Below, piece after piece: positions 1-7,569 of a DNA stretch of 12,965 bases; position 1 is the first letter of the stretch; each line of letters begins with the position of its first letter. The stretch is from an uncultured Litorilinea sp. GTDB lineage: Bacteria > Chloroflexota > Anaerolineae > Caldilineales > Caldilineaceae. The notes beneath the pieces are model-generated. The model was given only the letters and a program-made list of their open reading frames with translations, had not been told where the DNA came from and did not search any database. The stretch covers positions 1 through 12,965 of the forward strand of contig CAKZVN010000040.1 of assembly GCA_937922105.1 (NCBI GenBank), read 5' to 3'. The position numbers and the translations under genes are program-made.

Positions 1-154
1 CCGACTCGCGCACCAGCGCAGCGCGGCCCGGCGCGTCGGTGCTCGCCAGGACCAGCAGCCCCTGCGTCGCATCCCAGGCTGCGTCGCTCCATGCCAGCGC
101 GGCGCGAGCCATCTCCGCGTGCGCGTGCGGCAGGGTATCCAGCGTGATCGTCAT
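1..154 (-). CDS. N-terminal fragment of an unidentified protein, last visible gene of the left operon
   Basis: From an ATG at 154 the minus strand stays open for 51 codons to the window edge, starting MTITLDTLPHAHAEMARAAL and ending in ...APGRAALVRES. The gene is cut off, so its size and function cannot be read. It lies 33 bases after the stop of the MalG-type permease on the same strand, so it is probably co-transcribed with that importer. The visible part has a helical, Ala/Trp-rich character (AALAWSDAAWDATQGLLVL). This recalls the N-terminus of (alpha/alpha)6-barrel, six-hairpin-glycosidase-like proteins that often accompany such importers. That link is only an impression from composition and context. 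No clear Shine-Dalgarno sequence precedes the ATG. The coding call rests on the open frame reaching the edge, the plausible start and the operon position. Confidence 0.6.
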   Translation of the reverse strand, partial: MTITLDTLPHAHAEMARAALAWSDAAWDATQGLLVLASTDAPGRAALVRES

Positions 155-187
155 GCACGGGTGTTGCTCTAGGCCGGGTATTGCCGG

Positions 188-1240
188 CTATTTCATACCG
201 GTGGTGGCGATTCCGGTGGTGATAAAGCGTTGGAGAAAAGCAAAGACCAGCGTGATGGGCAACAGGGTGAGCACAGTCATCGCCAGGACATAGTGCCACT
301 GGACGTTCAGTTCGCCCTGAAATGCAGCCAATCCCACTTGGAGGGTAAAGAGTTCGCTGCGCGTCAACACGATGAGGGGCCATAGAAAATCGTTCCAGCG
401 CCACATCACCGAGAAGATCGCCAGCACCGCCATCGCAGGCGCAGCCAGCGGCAACACAATCTGCCAATAGACGCGCCATTCCGATGCACCGTCAATGCGC
501 GCCGACGCCAAGAGTTCGTCCGGAATGGTGAGCATATACTGGCGCAGCAAGAAGACACCCGTGGGCGTCGCCGCGCCGGGAATGATCACACCCAGCAGGT
601 TGTTGTTCCAGCCGATGCCTGTGATCACCAAATAGACCGGGACCAAAATCACCGAAATGGGAATCATGAGCGTGCTGATAATCACCACAAAGATGGCCTG
701 CCGCCCGCGAAATTCATACTTTGCCAGGGCAAAGGCTGCCATGCTGTTGATCAGCAAGGTGATTGCGGTTGCCGCCAGCGTTACCACTACGCTGTTCCGC
801 AGATAGACCAGGAAGTTAAAACGGCGCAAGGGGTCCGTGTAGTTTTCCAGCGCCAGACGCAGCGTGCGTACCTCGGTGCGCTGGTCAATGCGCACGCGCA
901 CAATCTCGCCGGGTTGTACCGGGTCCACCATCTGCGCCTCCAATCCTACCCGACGCACCTGAGCCAGGCGGCGCACGCTACCGTCCTCCATCGTTACATC
1001 ATACAAGGGGAGCGGAGTGGCATAGCCTTCGACTTCGACCGACTGAATGTCGTAGGGCCACAGGTCCGGCGGAAAGCGCACCAACGCAGCCGGCGTCTTG
1101 AAAGACGAGATCACCAACCACAACACCGGCACAAACATCAACAGCGTGCCGAAGGTCAGATAGAGATAGGTGAAAATATCGCTCCAATCGGCGCGCCCGC
1201 GGCCGCGCGTTTTGGTGATGAACTCCCCAGCAGTCGTCAT
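188..1240 (-). CDS. Carbohydrate ABC transporter permease, MalG type, with enlarged external loop
   Basis: Inner-membrane subunit of a CUT1 sugar importer, paired with the MalF-type protein upstream. I chose the ATG at 1240 (350 aa) over an in-frame GTG at 1252 because GGGAG sits five bases before the ATG. The first membrane segment is at about residues 24-46 and further segments lie between about 143 and 338. The cytoplasmic EAA loop that contacts the ATPase is at about 244-270 (ASARIDGASEWR...LPLAAP), and the C-terminus ends in the family-typical TTGIATTGMK. Usual MalG-type proteins are about 270-300 aa. The excess here is a hydrophilic block at about residues 65-132, between the first and second membrane segments, where a small external beta-rich domain would sit. 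The gene starts 22 bases after the malF-type stop. The substrate cannot be told from the sequence. Confidence 0.93.
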   Translation of the reverse strand: MTTAGEFITKTRGRGRADWSDIFTYLYLTFGTLLMFVPVLWLVISSFKTPAALVRFPPDLWPYDIQSVEVEGYATPLPLYDVTMEDGSVRRLAQVRRVGLEAQMVDPVQPGEIVRVRIDQRTEVRTLRLALENYTDPLRRFNFLVYLRNSVVVTLAATAITLLINSMAAFALAKYEFRGRQAIFVVIISTLMIPISVILVPVYLVITGIGWNNNLLGVIIPGAATPTGVFLLRQYMLTIPDELLASARIDGASEWRVYWQIVLPLAAPAMAVLAIFSVMWRWNDFLWPLIVLTRSELFTLQVGLAAFQGELNVQWHYVLAMTVLTLLPITLVFAFLQRFITTGIATTGMK

Positions 1241-1262
1241 GGTCGCTCCCACCCTTGCTTTC

Positions 1263-2324
1263 TCACGCGCCGATATCCGAACGCTGACCTACCTTCAATT
1301 GCACCAGCGTAAAGAGCAGCAAGGCAATCCCCAACACCATCGAAGCCGCCGACGCCAAGCCGAAGCGCGCAATCTGCCCGGCAAAAGCCGTTTCGTAGAT
1401 ATACTGCACCACATAAGTGGTCGCCGTACCCGGCCCGCCCCCCGTGAGCACCCACACTTGGTCAAAGACCTGCACGGCGCGGATCAACGCCAGCACCGTC
1501 ACCACCAACATCGTAGGCATGAGCAACGGCAGGGTAATGTGGCGGAAACTTTGCAAACGGCCCGCGCCGTCCATAGCCGACGCTTCGTACAACTCGCTGG
1601 GAATAGACTGGAGGCCCGCCAGCAAGATCAACATATAGAAGCCCATCTGCGCCCAGGTGCTGATAAAAATCACCCAGAAAACCGCCCAGTTCGCGTTCAG
1701 GAAAAAGACGATGCGCTCCATCCCCAGGCTCACCAGTGCCGCGTTGATCAACCCGTCGCGCTGGAGAATCCATTTCCAGATGAGCGCCACCACCACCGGT
1801 GAGAGCAGCACAGGATAGAAAAAGACGCTGCGGAAGAAGCCTCGGCTGCGCAGGGTACGATTGAGCACCAGCGCGGTGAGCAGCGCAACCAGTACCATGA
1901 TCCCCACTTGGAAGACCACATAAAAGACGGTGTTGTACACCCCGCGCCAAAAGCGGTCTTCCCGGCATGTATTCGGGTTGAGAAAGTTGGCACAATCAAA
2001 GAGATGCGCAAAGTTTTGCAGCCCCACAAACGGGCGGCTTTGCGGAAAGAGCGCAGTCCCCCCTGTAAGCGAGTAATAGAAATTGAGCAACATGGGGAAG
2101 AGCACGAAAATGCCGAAAATCAGCAGATTCGGCAGCACAAAGACATACGCCATGCGCCGCGAGCCGATCCAGCGCTGGATGGCGGCAAAGAACACATCCA
2201 GCACATTCATGACCCCGGCAAAGAGCGCATAGAACAAGTCGCTCACCCGATCCCCCCACCCAGGTCGGGGCAACGAGGGAAGCTGGGCAGGAGGTGCGAT
2301 CGGAACACGGCGCGAATCGGTCAT
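1263..2324 (-). CDS. Carbohydrate ABC transporter permease, MalF type
   Basis: First membrane subunit of the left CUT1 importer, 353 aa. An N-terminal cytoplasmic stretch of about 55 residues, including an amphipathic or hydrophobic patch at about 29-50, precedes the first clear membrane segment at about 58-84 (VFVLPNLLIFGIFVLFPMLL). Others follow at roughly 130-155, 166-188, 212-238, 271-292 and 325-343. The EAA loop is at about 247-270 (EASAMDGAGRLQSFRHITLP), followed by the common TGGGPGTAT near 294-302. The external loop after segment 1 carries two cysteines (C111 and C120) nine residues apart, which could form a disulfide. The start ATG follows AGGTGG by nine bases; the first three bases of that site form the foot of the stem-loop at 2337-2371. 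The gene lies 82 bases after the binding-protein stop. Confidence 0.94.
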   Translation of the reverse strand: MTDSRRVPIAPPAQLPSLPRPGWGDRVSDLFYALFAGVMNVLDVFFAAIQRWIGSRRMAYVFVLPNLLIFGIFVLFPMLLNFYYSLTGGTALFPQSRPFVGLQNFAHLFDCANFLNPNTCREDRFWRGVYNTVFYVVFQVGIMVLVALLTALVLNRTLRSRGFFRSVFFYPVLLSPVVVALIWKWILQRDGLINAALVSLGMERIVFFLNANWAVFWVIFISTWAQMGFYMLILLAGLQSIPSELYEASAMDGAGRLQSFRHITLPLLMPTMLVVTVLALIRAVQVFDQVWVLTGGGPGTATTYVVQYIYETAFAGQIARFGLASAASMVLGIALLLFTLVQLKVGQRSDIGA

Positions 2325-2336
2325 GGCAGTTCACCA

Positions 2337-2371
2337 CCTGTGCGCCGGGCGGGTTGCGCCCGGCGCACAGG
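2337..2371 (-). promoter_or_regulatory. 15 bp perfect stem-loop between binding protein and malF-type gene
   Basis: CCTGTGCGCCGGGCG (2337-2351) is the exact reverse complement of 2357-2371, leaving a five-base loop. On the minus-strand transcript it begins 35 bases after the binding-protein stop (2407). Its 3' foot contains the AGG of the AGGTGG ribosome-binding site for the permease gene (2339-2334). No U-run follows, so it is not a standard terminator. A role in protecting the upstream message from 3' decay, or in lowering permease translation, is inferred from its position. Confidence 0.75.
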
Positions 2372-2406
2372 CCCCGAAAGAAGTGGTGGATGGATCGCCG
2401 GAAAGG

Positions 2407-3753
<1,347 letters not shown>

Positions 3754-3761
3754 AACACGGT

Positions 3762-3767
3762 CCTCCT
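3762..3767 (-). promoter_or_regulatory. Shine-Dalgarno AGGAGG for the left binding-protein gene
   Basis: CCTCCT on the plus strand reads AGGAGG on the minus strand, eight bases before the ATG at 3753. It decides this start over in-frame upstream starts as far as 3939. Confidence 0.85.
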
Positions 3768-3910
3768 GCCGGAAACGGCGCTCGTCAACTGAAAACGGGA
3801 TTGGGTGGGTCGCTTTGTACAGCCCTACCGGACGCAAAGGGGGAAGCCGCCGTGAATCACGCCGGAATGGCGCTCCTTGCGCACCGTGAGCCGTTGGGAA
3901 GTCTGCGTGC

Positions 3911-3939
3911 AGCGTACCCCGACTTGCCGGGATTGTCAA
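3911..3939 (-). promoter_or_regulatory. Candidate promoter for the left (minus-strand) operon
   Basis: Read on the minus strand: TTGACA (3939-3934), a 17-base spacer, then TACGCT (3916-3911). The -35 matches consensus exactly; the -10 matches at three of six positions, including the key T-A and final T. Transcription would start near 3904, giving a leader of roughly 150 bases. Confidence 0.45.
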
Positions 3940-3940
3940 C

Positions 3941-3954
3941 CACCGCGCGCGGTG
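3941..3954. promoter_or_regulatory. Perfect 14 bp palindrome, possible operator
   Basis: CACCGCGCGCGGTG equals its own reverse complement. It lies one base from the minus-strand -35 box. A central CG with symmetric arms is the general form of LacI-family operators, but an alternating GC core can also be palindromic by chance. Confidence 0.4.
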
Positions 3955-3959
3955 CCTCG

Positions 3960-3971
3960 CTTGCGCGCAAG
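3960..3971. promoter_or_regulatory. Perfect 12 bp palindrome, possible LacI-type operator
   Basis: CTTGCGCGCAAG is self-complementary and abuts the plus-strand -35 candidate TTGCGC at 3972. The form TTGCGCGCAA, centred on CG, resembles LacI/GalR-family operators. It lies five bases from the neighbouring palindrome. No regulator gene is in the window to pair it with. Confidence 0.45.
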
Positions 3972-4001
3972 TTGCGCCTAGTGGTGTAATCGTGATACCA
4001 T
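3972..4001 (+). promoter_or_regulatory. Candidate promoter for the first plus-strand importer
   Basis: TTGCGC (3972-3977), an 18-base spacer and TACCAT (3996-4001), with TG two bases before the -10 (TGaTACCAT, an extended -10). The -35 is weak. Support comes from the second promoter candidate at 7506-7535, which has the same spacer length and the same TGnTACCAT. An overlapping alternative is TTGCGC (3961-3966), 18 bases, TGTAAT (3985-3990). Confidence 0.45.
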
Positions 4002-4003
4002 TT

Positions 4004-4022
4004 AGCCGTATCCAGCCGTATC
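4004..4022. repeat. Tandem 9 bp direct repeat next to the expected transcription start
   Basis: AGCCGTATC occurs at 4004-4012 and again at 4014-4022, a 10-base period that places both copies on the same DNA face. An inverted GATAC lies at 3994-3998. It directly follows the -10 candidate, so a bound protein would interfere with initiation. The role is inferred. Confidence 0.5.
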
Positions 4023-4036
4023 AGATCTAGCTGTGT

Positions 4037-4059
4037 GTGCTCACCCACCGGTGGAGCAC
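4037..4059. promoter_or_regulatory. Inverted repeat centred on CCACCGGTGG in the leader
   Basis: The palindrome CCACCGGTGG (4045-4054) is flanked by GTGCT (4037-4041) and AGCAC (4055-4059), giving a near-perfect dyad with a three-base offset on the left. It could be an operator or a leader RNA hairpin. Confidence 0.35.
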
Positions 4060-4063
4060 AACA

Positions 4064-4123
4064 GGTCGGACCCGCGAGACTCTCCCTTGTGTGACCGCTC
4101 TGTCGTTCGCGCGCCGTCCGACT
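4064..4123 (+). promoter_or_regulatory. Imperfect long stem in the leader of the first plus-strand operon
   Basis: GTCGGAC (4065-4071) pairs with GTCCGAC (4116-4122), and inside it CGCGA (4073-4077) pairs with TCGCG (4107-4111), separated by an uneven internal loop. The apical loop is about 29 bases. It is in the expected 5' untranslated region. No known riboswitch is recognised, and in GC-rich DNA this could be chance. Confidence 0.25.
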
Positions 4124-4175
4124 GCAACGGTCCAACCCAAACCCTATCTAACCCACGGTCGTTCAATGGTTCTTG

Positions 4176-4181
4176 AGGAGG
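4176..4181 (+). promoter_or_regulatory. Shine-Dalgarno AGGAGG for the first plus-strand binding protein
   Basis: A full AGGAGG lies eight bases before the ATG at 4190. It decides that start over an in-frame ATG at 4166 and a more distant start at 4037. Confidence 0.87.
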
Positions 4182-4189
4182 AACACATT

Positions 4190-5551
4190 ATGTCGCAAGA
4201 CAAACCGACCAAACTCACCCGTCGCGGCTTCTTGAAGGCCACCGGCGGCGTCGGCGCGGCGATGTTCTTGGCCGCGTGTGCGCCCATGGCTGCCCCCACC
4301 GGCGGCGGCAGCGCGCCGGCCCAGGACCGCTCCTTACGCTTCTGGATGTGGAACACCTTTGCCCCGGCGGCTGATGACGTGATGAACGAAGCCCTTGTGA
4401 AGTGGGCCGCGGAAAACAACGTCAACATCGAGATCTCGCGTGACTCGGACAGCGCCATCGGCCAAAAGGTCTTCCCCGCACTGGAAGCCGGCACCCTCCC
4501 CGATGCCCTCTTTGTGGGCGCCGCCGACGCTTTGCAGTTGATCGAAGCCAACGGCACCGCCTCGGTCAAGGACCTCTTCGAGGAAATCGGCGCGGCCCAC
4601 GGCGGCTGGCTCCCCCGCCTGGAAGGCTATGTGACGCGCAACGGCGACATCCAGTTCCTGCCCTACTCCATTGACACGCCCATGGTCCACATCCGCCAAG
4701 ACGTGATCGAGGCTGCGGGCCTGACCATGCCGGAGGGCCAGTGGACTTGGGACGAAACGCGCGACATCGCCCTGGCGGCCCAGGAATACACGGCACAGCA
4801 AGGTCGCAAGATGGTCGGCTGGGGCTTCGGCGTTGTGCGCCAACAGCATGACGGCTGGTGCGAGGACCTCTTCCGCAACTTCGGCGCCGACCTGTGGGAC
4901 GAGAGCGGCACGCGCATCATCCTGGCTGAAGAGAAAATGGCGGAGGCCATCGAAGCCATCAACTTCGCCAAGGAAGCCTGGGACATGGGTCTCTTCCCCG
5001 ACGACGCCGCCGCTTGGGATTGGTCCACCAACAACAAGAGCTACCAAGAAGACCAGAGCATCCTGGTCATCAATGCCGCGTCCATCTACGTCTGGGCCCA
5101 AAACAACAAACCTGAGTTGGCCGAAGCAACCCACCTGGCGCCCAAGCCTAAGGCTGTACGCGACACCACCAACGCCGGTCTGCGCTATACCCTGGTGCAA
5201 AACCGCGAAGCGCGCAACCCGACCGTCGCCCGCGAATTGATCAAGGCGCTCTACGACAGCTCCATTTACGCGCCCTGGCTGGAAAACGGCTTCGTCACCA
5301 ACGTGCTGCACGAGTACGACGCGCTGCCCATGTGGACCGGCAAGCGCGCCCAGTTCAACCTGGCTGCCAACATCGGCGTCTACGGCGGCTATCCCGCGCC
5401 CTATGACAACGCGGCCATGGCGGAAGCCAACTCCACCATCTTCCCCATCGGCACCATCATGGTCCGCGTCTTGCTGGACGGCTGGACACCGGAGCGCGCC
5501 ATCGAAGAGGCCGACACCCAACTGAAGGACGTCTTCGCCAAGTACTTCTAG
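4190..5551 (+). CDS. Sugar-binding lipoprotein (solute-binding protein family 1), Tat-type signal
   Basis: Extracytoplasmic receptor of the first plus-strand CUT1 importer, 453 aa. The start at 4190 is fixed by AGGAGG eight bases upstream and by the signal sequence. The N-terminus carries a twin-arginine motif, TRRGFLK (residues 10-16), a weakly hydrophobic Gly/Ala core and the lipobox LAAC with C30, so it is probably exported folded through Tat and then lipid-anchored. A Gly/Ala/Pro linker (31-45) leads to the mature domain, which begins SLRFWMWN. The region GQKVFPALEAGTLPDALFVG is the usual first-lobe segment of family 1 binding proteins, and aromatic residues are frequent (for example WTWDE and WDWSTNN), as expected for a sugar-stacking site. 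The malF- and malG-type genes follow on the same strand. The ligand is unknown. Confidence 0.94.
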   Translation: MSQDKPTKLTRRGFLKATGGVGAAMFLAACAPMAAPTGGGSAPAQDRSLRFWMWNTFAPAADDVMNEALVKWAAENNVNIEISRDSDSAIGQKVFPALEAGTLPDALFVGAADALQLIEANGTASVKDLFEEIGAAHGGWLPRLEGYVTRNGDIQFLPYSIDTPMVHIRQDVIEAAGLTMPEGQWTWDETRDIALAAQEYTAQQGRKMVGWGFGVVRQQHDGWCEDLFRNFGADLWDESGTRIILAEEKMAEAIEAINFAKEAWDMGLFPDDAAAWDWSTNNKSYQEDQSILVINAASIYVWAQNNKPELAEATHLAPKPKAVRDTTNAGLRYTLVQNREARNPTVARELIKALYDSSIYAPWLENGFVTNVLHEYDALPMWTGKRAQFNLAANIGVYGGYPAPYDNAAMAEANSTIFPIGTIMVRVLLDGWTPERAIEEADTQLKDVFAKYF

Positions 5552-5567
5552 TCCTTCCTCGTCCGAC

Positions 5568-5603
5568 TTCACGCCGCCCGGCGCGCACGGCGAATCCCGT
5601 GAA
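5568..5603 (+). promoter_or_regulatory. Imperfect inverted repeat after the first plus-strand binding-protein gene
   Basis: TTCACG (5568-5573) pairs with CGTGAA (5598-5603); an inner CCG/CGG pairing continues the stem across a bulge. It begins 16 bases after the stop at 5551, within the 127-base gap before the malF-type gene. It is weaker than the hairpins in the two equivalent gaps, and no U-run follows. Confidence 0.4.
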
Positions 5604-5678
5604 CGCCGCGGCGGCCCTTGCTGCGGCCCACCGGCGCGCGGCCTTGCAACCTGGCCACTCTACTGCGGAGAATGAGCT

Positions 5679-6620
5679 ATGGCCCAACAAACAGTACAAC
5701 TGCAAAAGGTCCAGGGCGCGCCCCGGCGCAGACGTACCACCTTCCGCCAGCGCGAGGCCTGGCTAGGCTGGGCGCTCATGGTGCCGGCGCTCGTCGTCGT
5801 CATCGGCATGGTGGGCTACCCCTTTTACGAGGCCATCCGCATCAGCTTTACCGACCGCATGATCGGCCGCGGGCCGGGCAACTGGGTCGGCTTACGCAAC
5901 TACATCTATATCCTGGGTTGGCCCGATTTCGGTCTCATGGTGATCCGCACCATTTCGTTCACCGTCGCCACCACCATCCTCAAAACCATCGTCGGCCTCA
6001 TCCTGGCGACTTCGCTCAACCAACACTTCTGGGGGCGCAACGTCCTGCGCGGCCTCTTCATGCTCCCCTGGATCCTGCCTACCTATATCGTCGTCTTGGT
6101 CTGGCGTTGGATCTTCGACGGCCAAACCGGCGTGCTCAACCAGATTCTCATCAGTTGGGGCATTCTCGACTCCGGTTTCCCCTTCCTGGCCCGCACCTGG
6201 TCCGCCATCGGGCTGCTCATCTTTGTTCTCACGTGGAAAGGCTATCCCTTCTACGCGCTCACCTTCCTGGCGGGGATGCAAAGCATTCCGTCCGACCTCT
6301 ACGACGCGGCCAAAGTGGACGGCGCAGGCCGCTTCGCGCGCTTCCGCTATGTCACCCTGCCCGGCCTCAAACAGGTCATGGGCGTCGTCATTCTCCTTTC
6401 CACCATCTGGACTATGAACTCCCTGGAGATTCCGCTGTTGCTCACCGGCGGCGGTCCCAGCTATGACACGGAGGTCTTCCCATTGCTGACCTACCGCCTG
6501 GCGCTGGTCAATTTCCGCCTCGGTGAGGGCGCGGCCGTGCCGATTTTGATGCTGCCCATCATCGCCATCCTCGTCCTGGCAGTGGCGAGTTACATGGACC
6601 GCGAAGGAGCAGAGTCATGA
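5679..6620 (+). CDS. Carbohydrate ABC transporter permease, MalF type
   Basis: First membrane subunit of the first plus-strand importer, 313 aa, near the usual 290-310 aa. A basic N-terminal tail (APRRRR at 14-19) precedes membrane segment 1 (about 29-50). Further hydrophobic segments lie at about 93-112, 124-146, 174-200, 231-254 and 287-304. The EAA loop that docks the ATPase is at about 209-229 (DAAKVDGAGRFARFRYVTLP), followed by LLLTGGGPSYDTE (253-265), conserved in this family. The ATG at 5679 has GGAG eight bases upstream. The last four bases, ATGA (6617-6620), contain both its TGA and the next ATG, so translation of the two permeases is probably coupled, giving equal amounts for the heterodimer. 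Confidence 0.94.
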   Translation: MAQQTVQLQKVQGAPRRRRTTFRQREAWLGWALMVPALVVVIGMVGYPFYEAIRISFTDRMIGRGPGNWVGLRNYIYILGWPDFGLMVIRTISFTVATTILKTIVGLILATSLNQHFWGRNVLRGLFMLPWILPTYIVVLVWRWIFDGQTGVLNQILISWGILDSGFPFLARTWSAIGLLIFVLTWKGYPFYALTFLAGMQSIPSDLYDAAKVDGAGRFARFRYVTLPGLKQVMGVVILLSTIWTMNSLEIPLLLTGGGPSYDTEVFPLLTYRLALVNFRLGEGAAVPILMLPIIAILVLAVASYMDREGAES

Positions 6621-7462
6621 TCTCCTTGATCGACCGCGTCCCGGAACCCATCTTCCGTGCGCTATCCTTTCTCGTCATTGCCGTTCTCCTGCTATTGCTT
6701 ATCTTCCCGCTCTATTTCATGTCCATCACCGCCTTCAAGGTGGAGCGGGAGATCTACTCGGAGTTGACGTGGATTCCCCGCGACCCGACCCTGGATAACT
6801 TCACCCAGGTCATCTACAGCTTTCGCATCCCAGTCTACATCCGCAACACCCTCATCGTCGCCTTAACCACCACCAGCCTGGTGGTCATCATCTCCGTGCT
6901 CGCCAGCTATGCCCTCACGCGGCTGCGCTTTCCGGGTCGCGCAGCCATGGCGCGCGGTGTCCTCTTCGTCTATCTGGTGCCCAGCTCGCTGATGTTGATC
7001 CCCATGTATCTCATCATCGTCAAACTGCGGCTCCAGAACACCTACACCGGGTTGATCATCGCCAACATGAGCTTTGCCGTGCCCTTCTGCACCTGGCTGC
7101 TCATGGGCTATCTGCGCTCCATCTCGGTGGAAATGGAAGAAGCCGCGCTGATTGACGGCTGCAACCGGCTCAACGCGCTCTGGTACATCGTCGTGCCCCT
7201 CTCCGTCCCCGCCATCGTCACCGCGGGCATCTTCGTCTTCAACGGCGTCTGGAACGAATACATCTTCGCCCTGATCCTGTCGCAGGATGAATCGCGTCGA
7301 ATGATATCCGTCGGCCTCGCCAATTTCTACCGTACCGACTACTACATGGTCGGCCCCATGATGGCAGGGGCGCTGATTGCCATGTCGCCGGTGGTGCTGC
7401 TCTATATCCTCGCCCAGCGCTTTGTCGTCTCCGGTTTGGCAGCCGGCGCGGTCAAGGGGTAG
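6617..7462 (+). CDS. Carbohydrate ABC transporter permease, MalG type
   Basis: Second membrane subunit of the first plus-strand importer, 281 aa, a typical MalG-type length without the loop insertion seen in the left operon's counterpart. Membrane segment 1 is at about 14-38 with a Leu-rich core. Others lie near 77-100, 112-135, 143-165, 196-220 and 246-268. The EAA loop is at about 175-200 (EAALIDGCNRLNALWYIVVP), followed by FVFNGVWNEYIFAL. The C-terminus VVSGLAAGAVKG is the conserved MalG tail that reaches towards the ATPase dimer. The start overlaps the malF-type stop by four bases and is preceded by GGAG. No good terminator follows, so transcription may continue into the second importer, which also has its own promoter candidate. 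Confidence 0.95.
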   Translation: MISLIDRVPEPIFRALSFLVIAVLLLLLIFPLYFMSITAFKVEREIYSELTWIPRDPTLDNFTQVIYSFRIPVYIRNTLIVALTTTSLVVIISVLASYALTRLRFPGRAAMARGVLFVYLVPSSLMLIPMYLIIVKLRLQNTYTGLIIANMSFAVPFCTWLLMGYLRSISVEMEEAALIDGCNRLNALWYIVVPLSVPAIVTAGIFVFNGVWNEYIFALILSQDESRRMISVGLANFYRTDYYMVGPMMAGALIAMSPVVLLYILAQRFVVSGLAAGAVKG

Positions 7463-7505
7463 GCGAGCGCCTGCACAGAGGGATGCCACCCCCAGACGAG
7501 CCGAA

Positions 7506-7535
7506 TTGACAGCCCTTCTCGGTCTATGCTACCAT
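7506..7535 (+). promoter_or_regulatory. Candidate promoter for the second plus-strand importer and dehydratase
   Basis: TTGACA (7506-7511), an 18-base spacer and TACCAT (7530-7535) preceded by TGc, an extended -10. The -35 is a perfect match. It lies in the 260-base gap between the malG-type stop (7462) and the binding-protein start (7723), leaving 187 bases to the ATG. Direct repeats CCGATCGACA (7537-7546) and CCGATTGACA (7560-7569), differing at one position, follow immediately and may be regulator sites. Confidence 0.55.
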
Positions 7536-7536
7536 G

Positions 7537-7569
7537 CCGATCGACACCAGAGTATCAAACCGATTGACA
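7537..7569. repeat. Near-identical 10 bp direct repeats downstream of the promoter candidate
   Basis: CCGATCGACA at 7537-7546 and CCGATTGACA at 7560-7569 differ at one position, and their starts are 23 bases apart. They occupy the same place relative to the -10 as the direct repeat at 4004-4022 does in the other control region. Confidence 0.35.

Larger units (their letters stand above)
3754..4189. other. Divergent intergenic control region (436 bp)
   Basis: This stretch separates two divergently read binding-protein genes and contains no convincing gene. It holds, from left to right, a minus-strand promoter candidate (3911-3939), two palindromes (3941-3954 and 3960-3971), a plus-strand promoter candidate (3972-4001), a 9 bp direct repeat (4004-4022), an inverted repeat centred on CCACCGGTGG (4037-4059), a longer imperfect stem (4064-4123) and the ribosome-binding site at 4176-4181. 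In-frame extensions of both flanking genes into it are rejected because strong ribosome-binding sites and signal peptides begin at 3753 and 4190. Confidence 0.8.

Noticed and set aside
173..188. GCCGG/CCGGC small hairpin at the end of the left malG-type gene
   Set aside because: Only five pairs, no U-run, overlaps the stop codon, and the next gene starts 33 bases on in the same direction.
3754..3939. Longer version of the left binding protein starting at 3939
   Set aside because: The extra 62 residues precede a perfect lipoprotein signal that begins at 3753 with AGGAGG ahead of it; the extension also covers the promoter and lacks signal character.
4037..4189. Longer version of the first plus-strand binding protein starting at 4037
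   Set aside because: The Tat signal begins at the ATG at 4190 with AGGAGG eight bases upstream; the extension would bury the signal and spans the leader dyads.
4334..5572. Open minus-strand frame of about 412 codons opposite the binding-protein gene
   Set aside because: It has Gly/Val/Asp/His-rich composition with no recognisable domain; it is the mirror of a well-supported GC-rich gene.
7564..7569. Second TTGACA in the gap before the second importer
   Set aside because: No acceptable -10 hexamer at 16-18 bases; better explained as part of the CCGATyGACA direct repeat.
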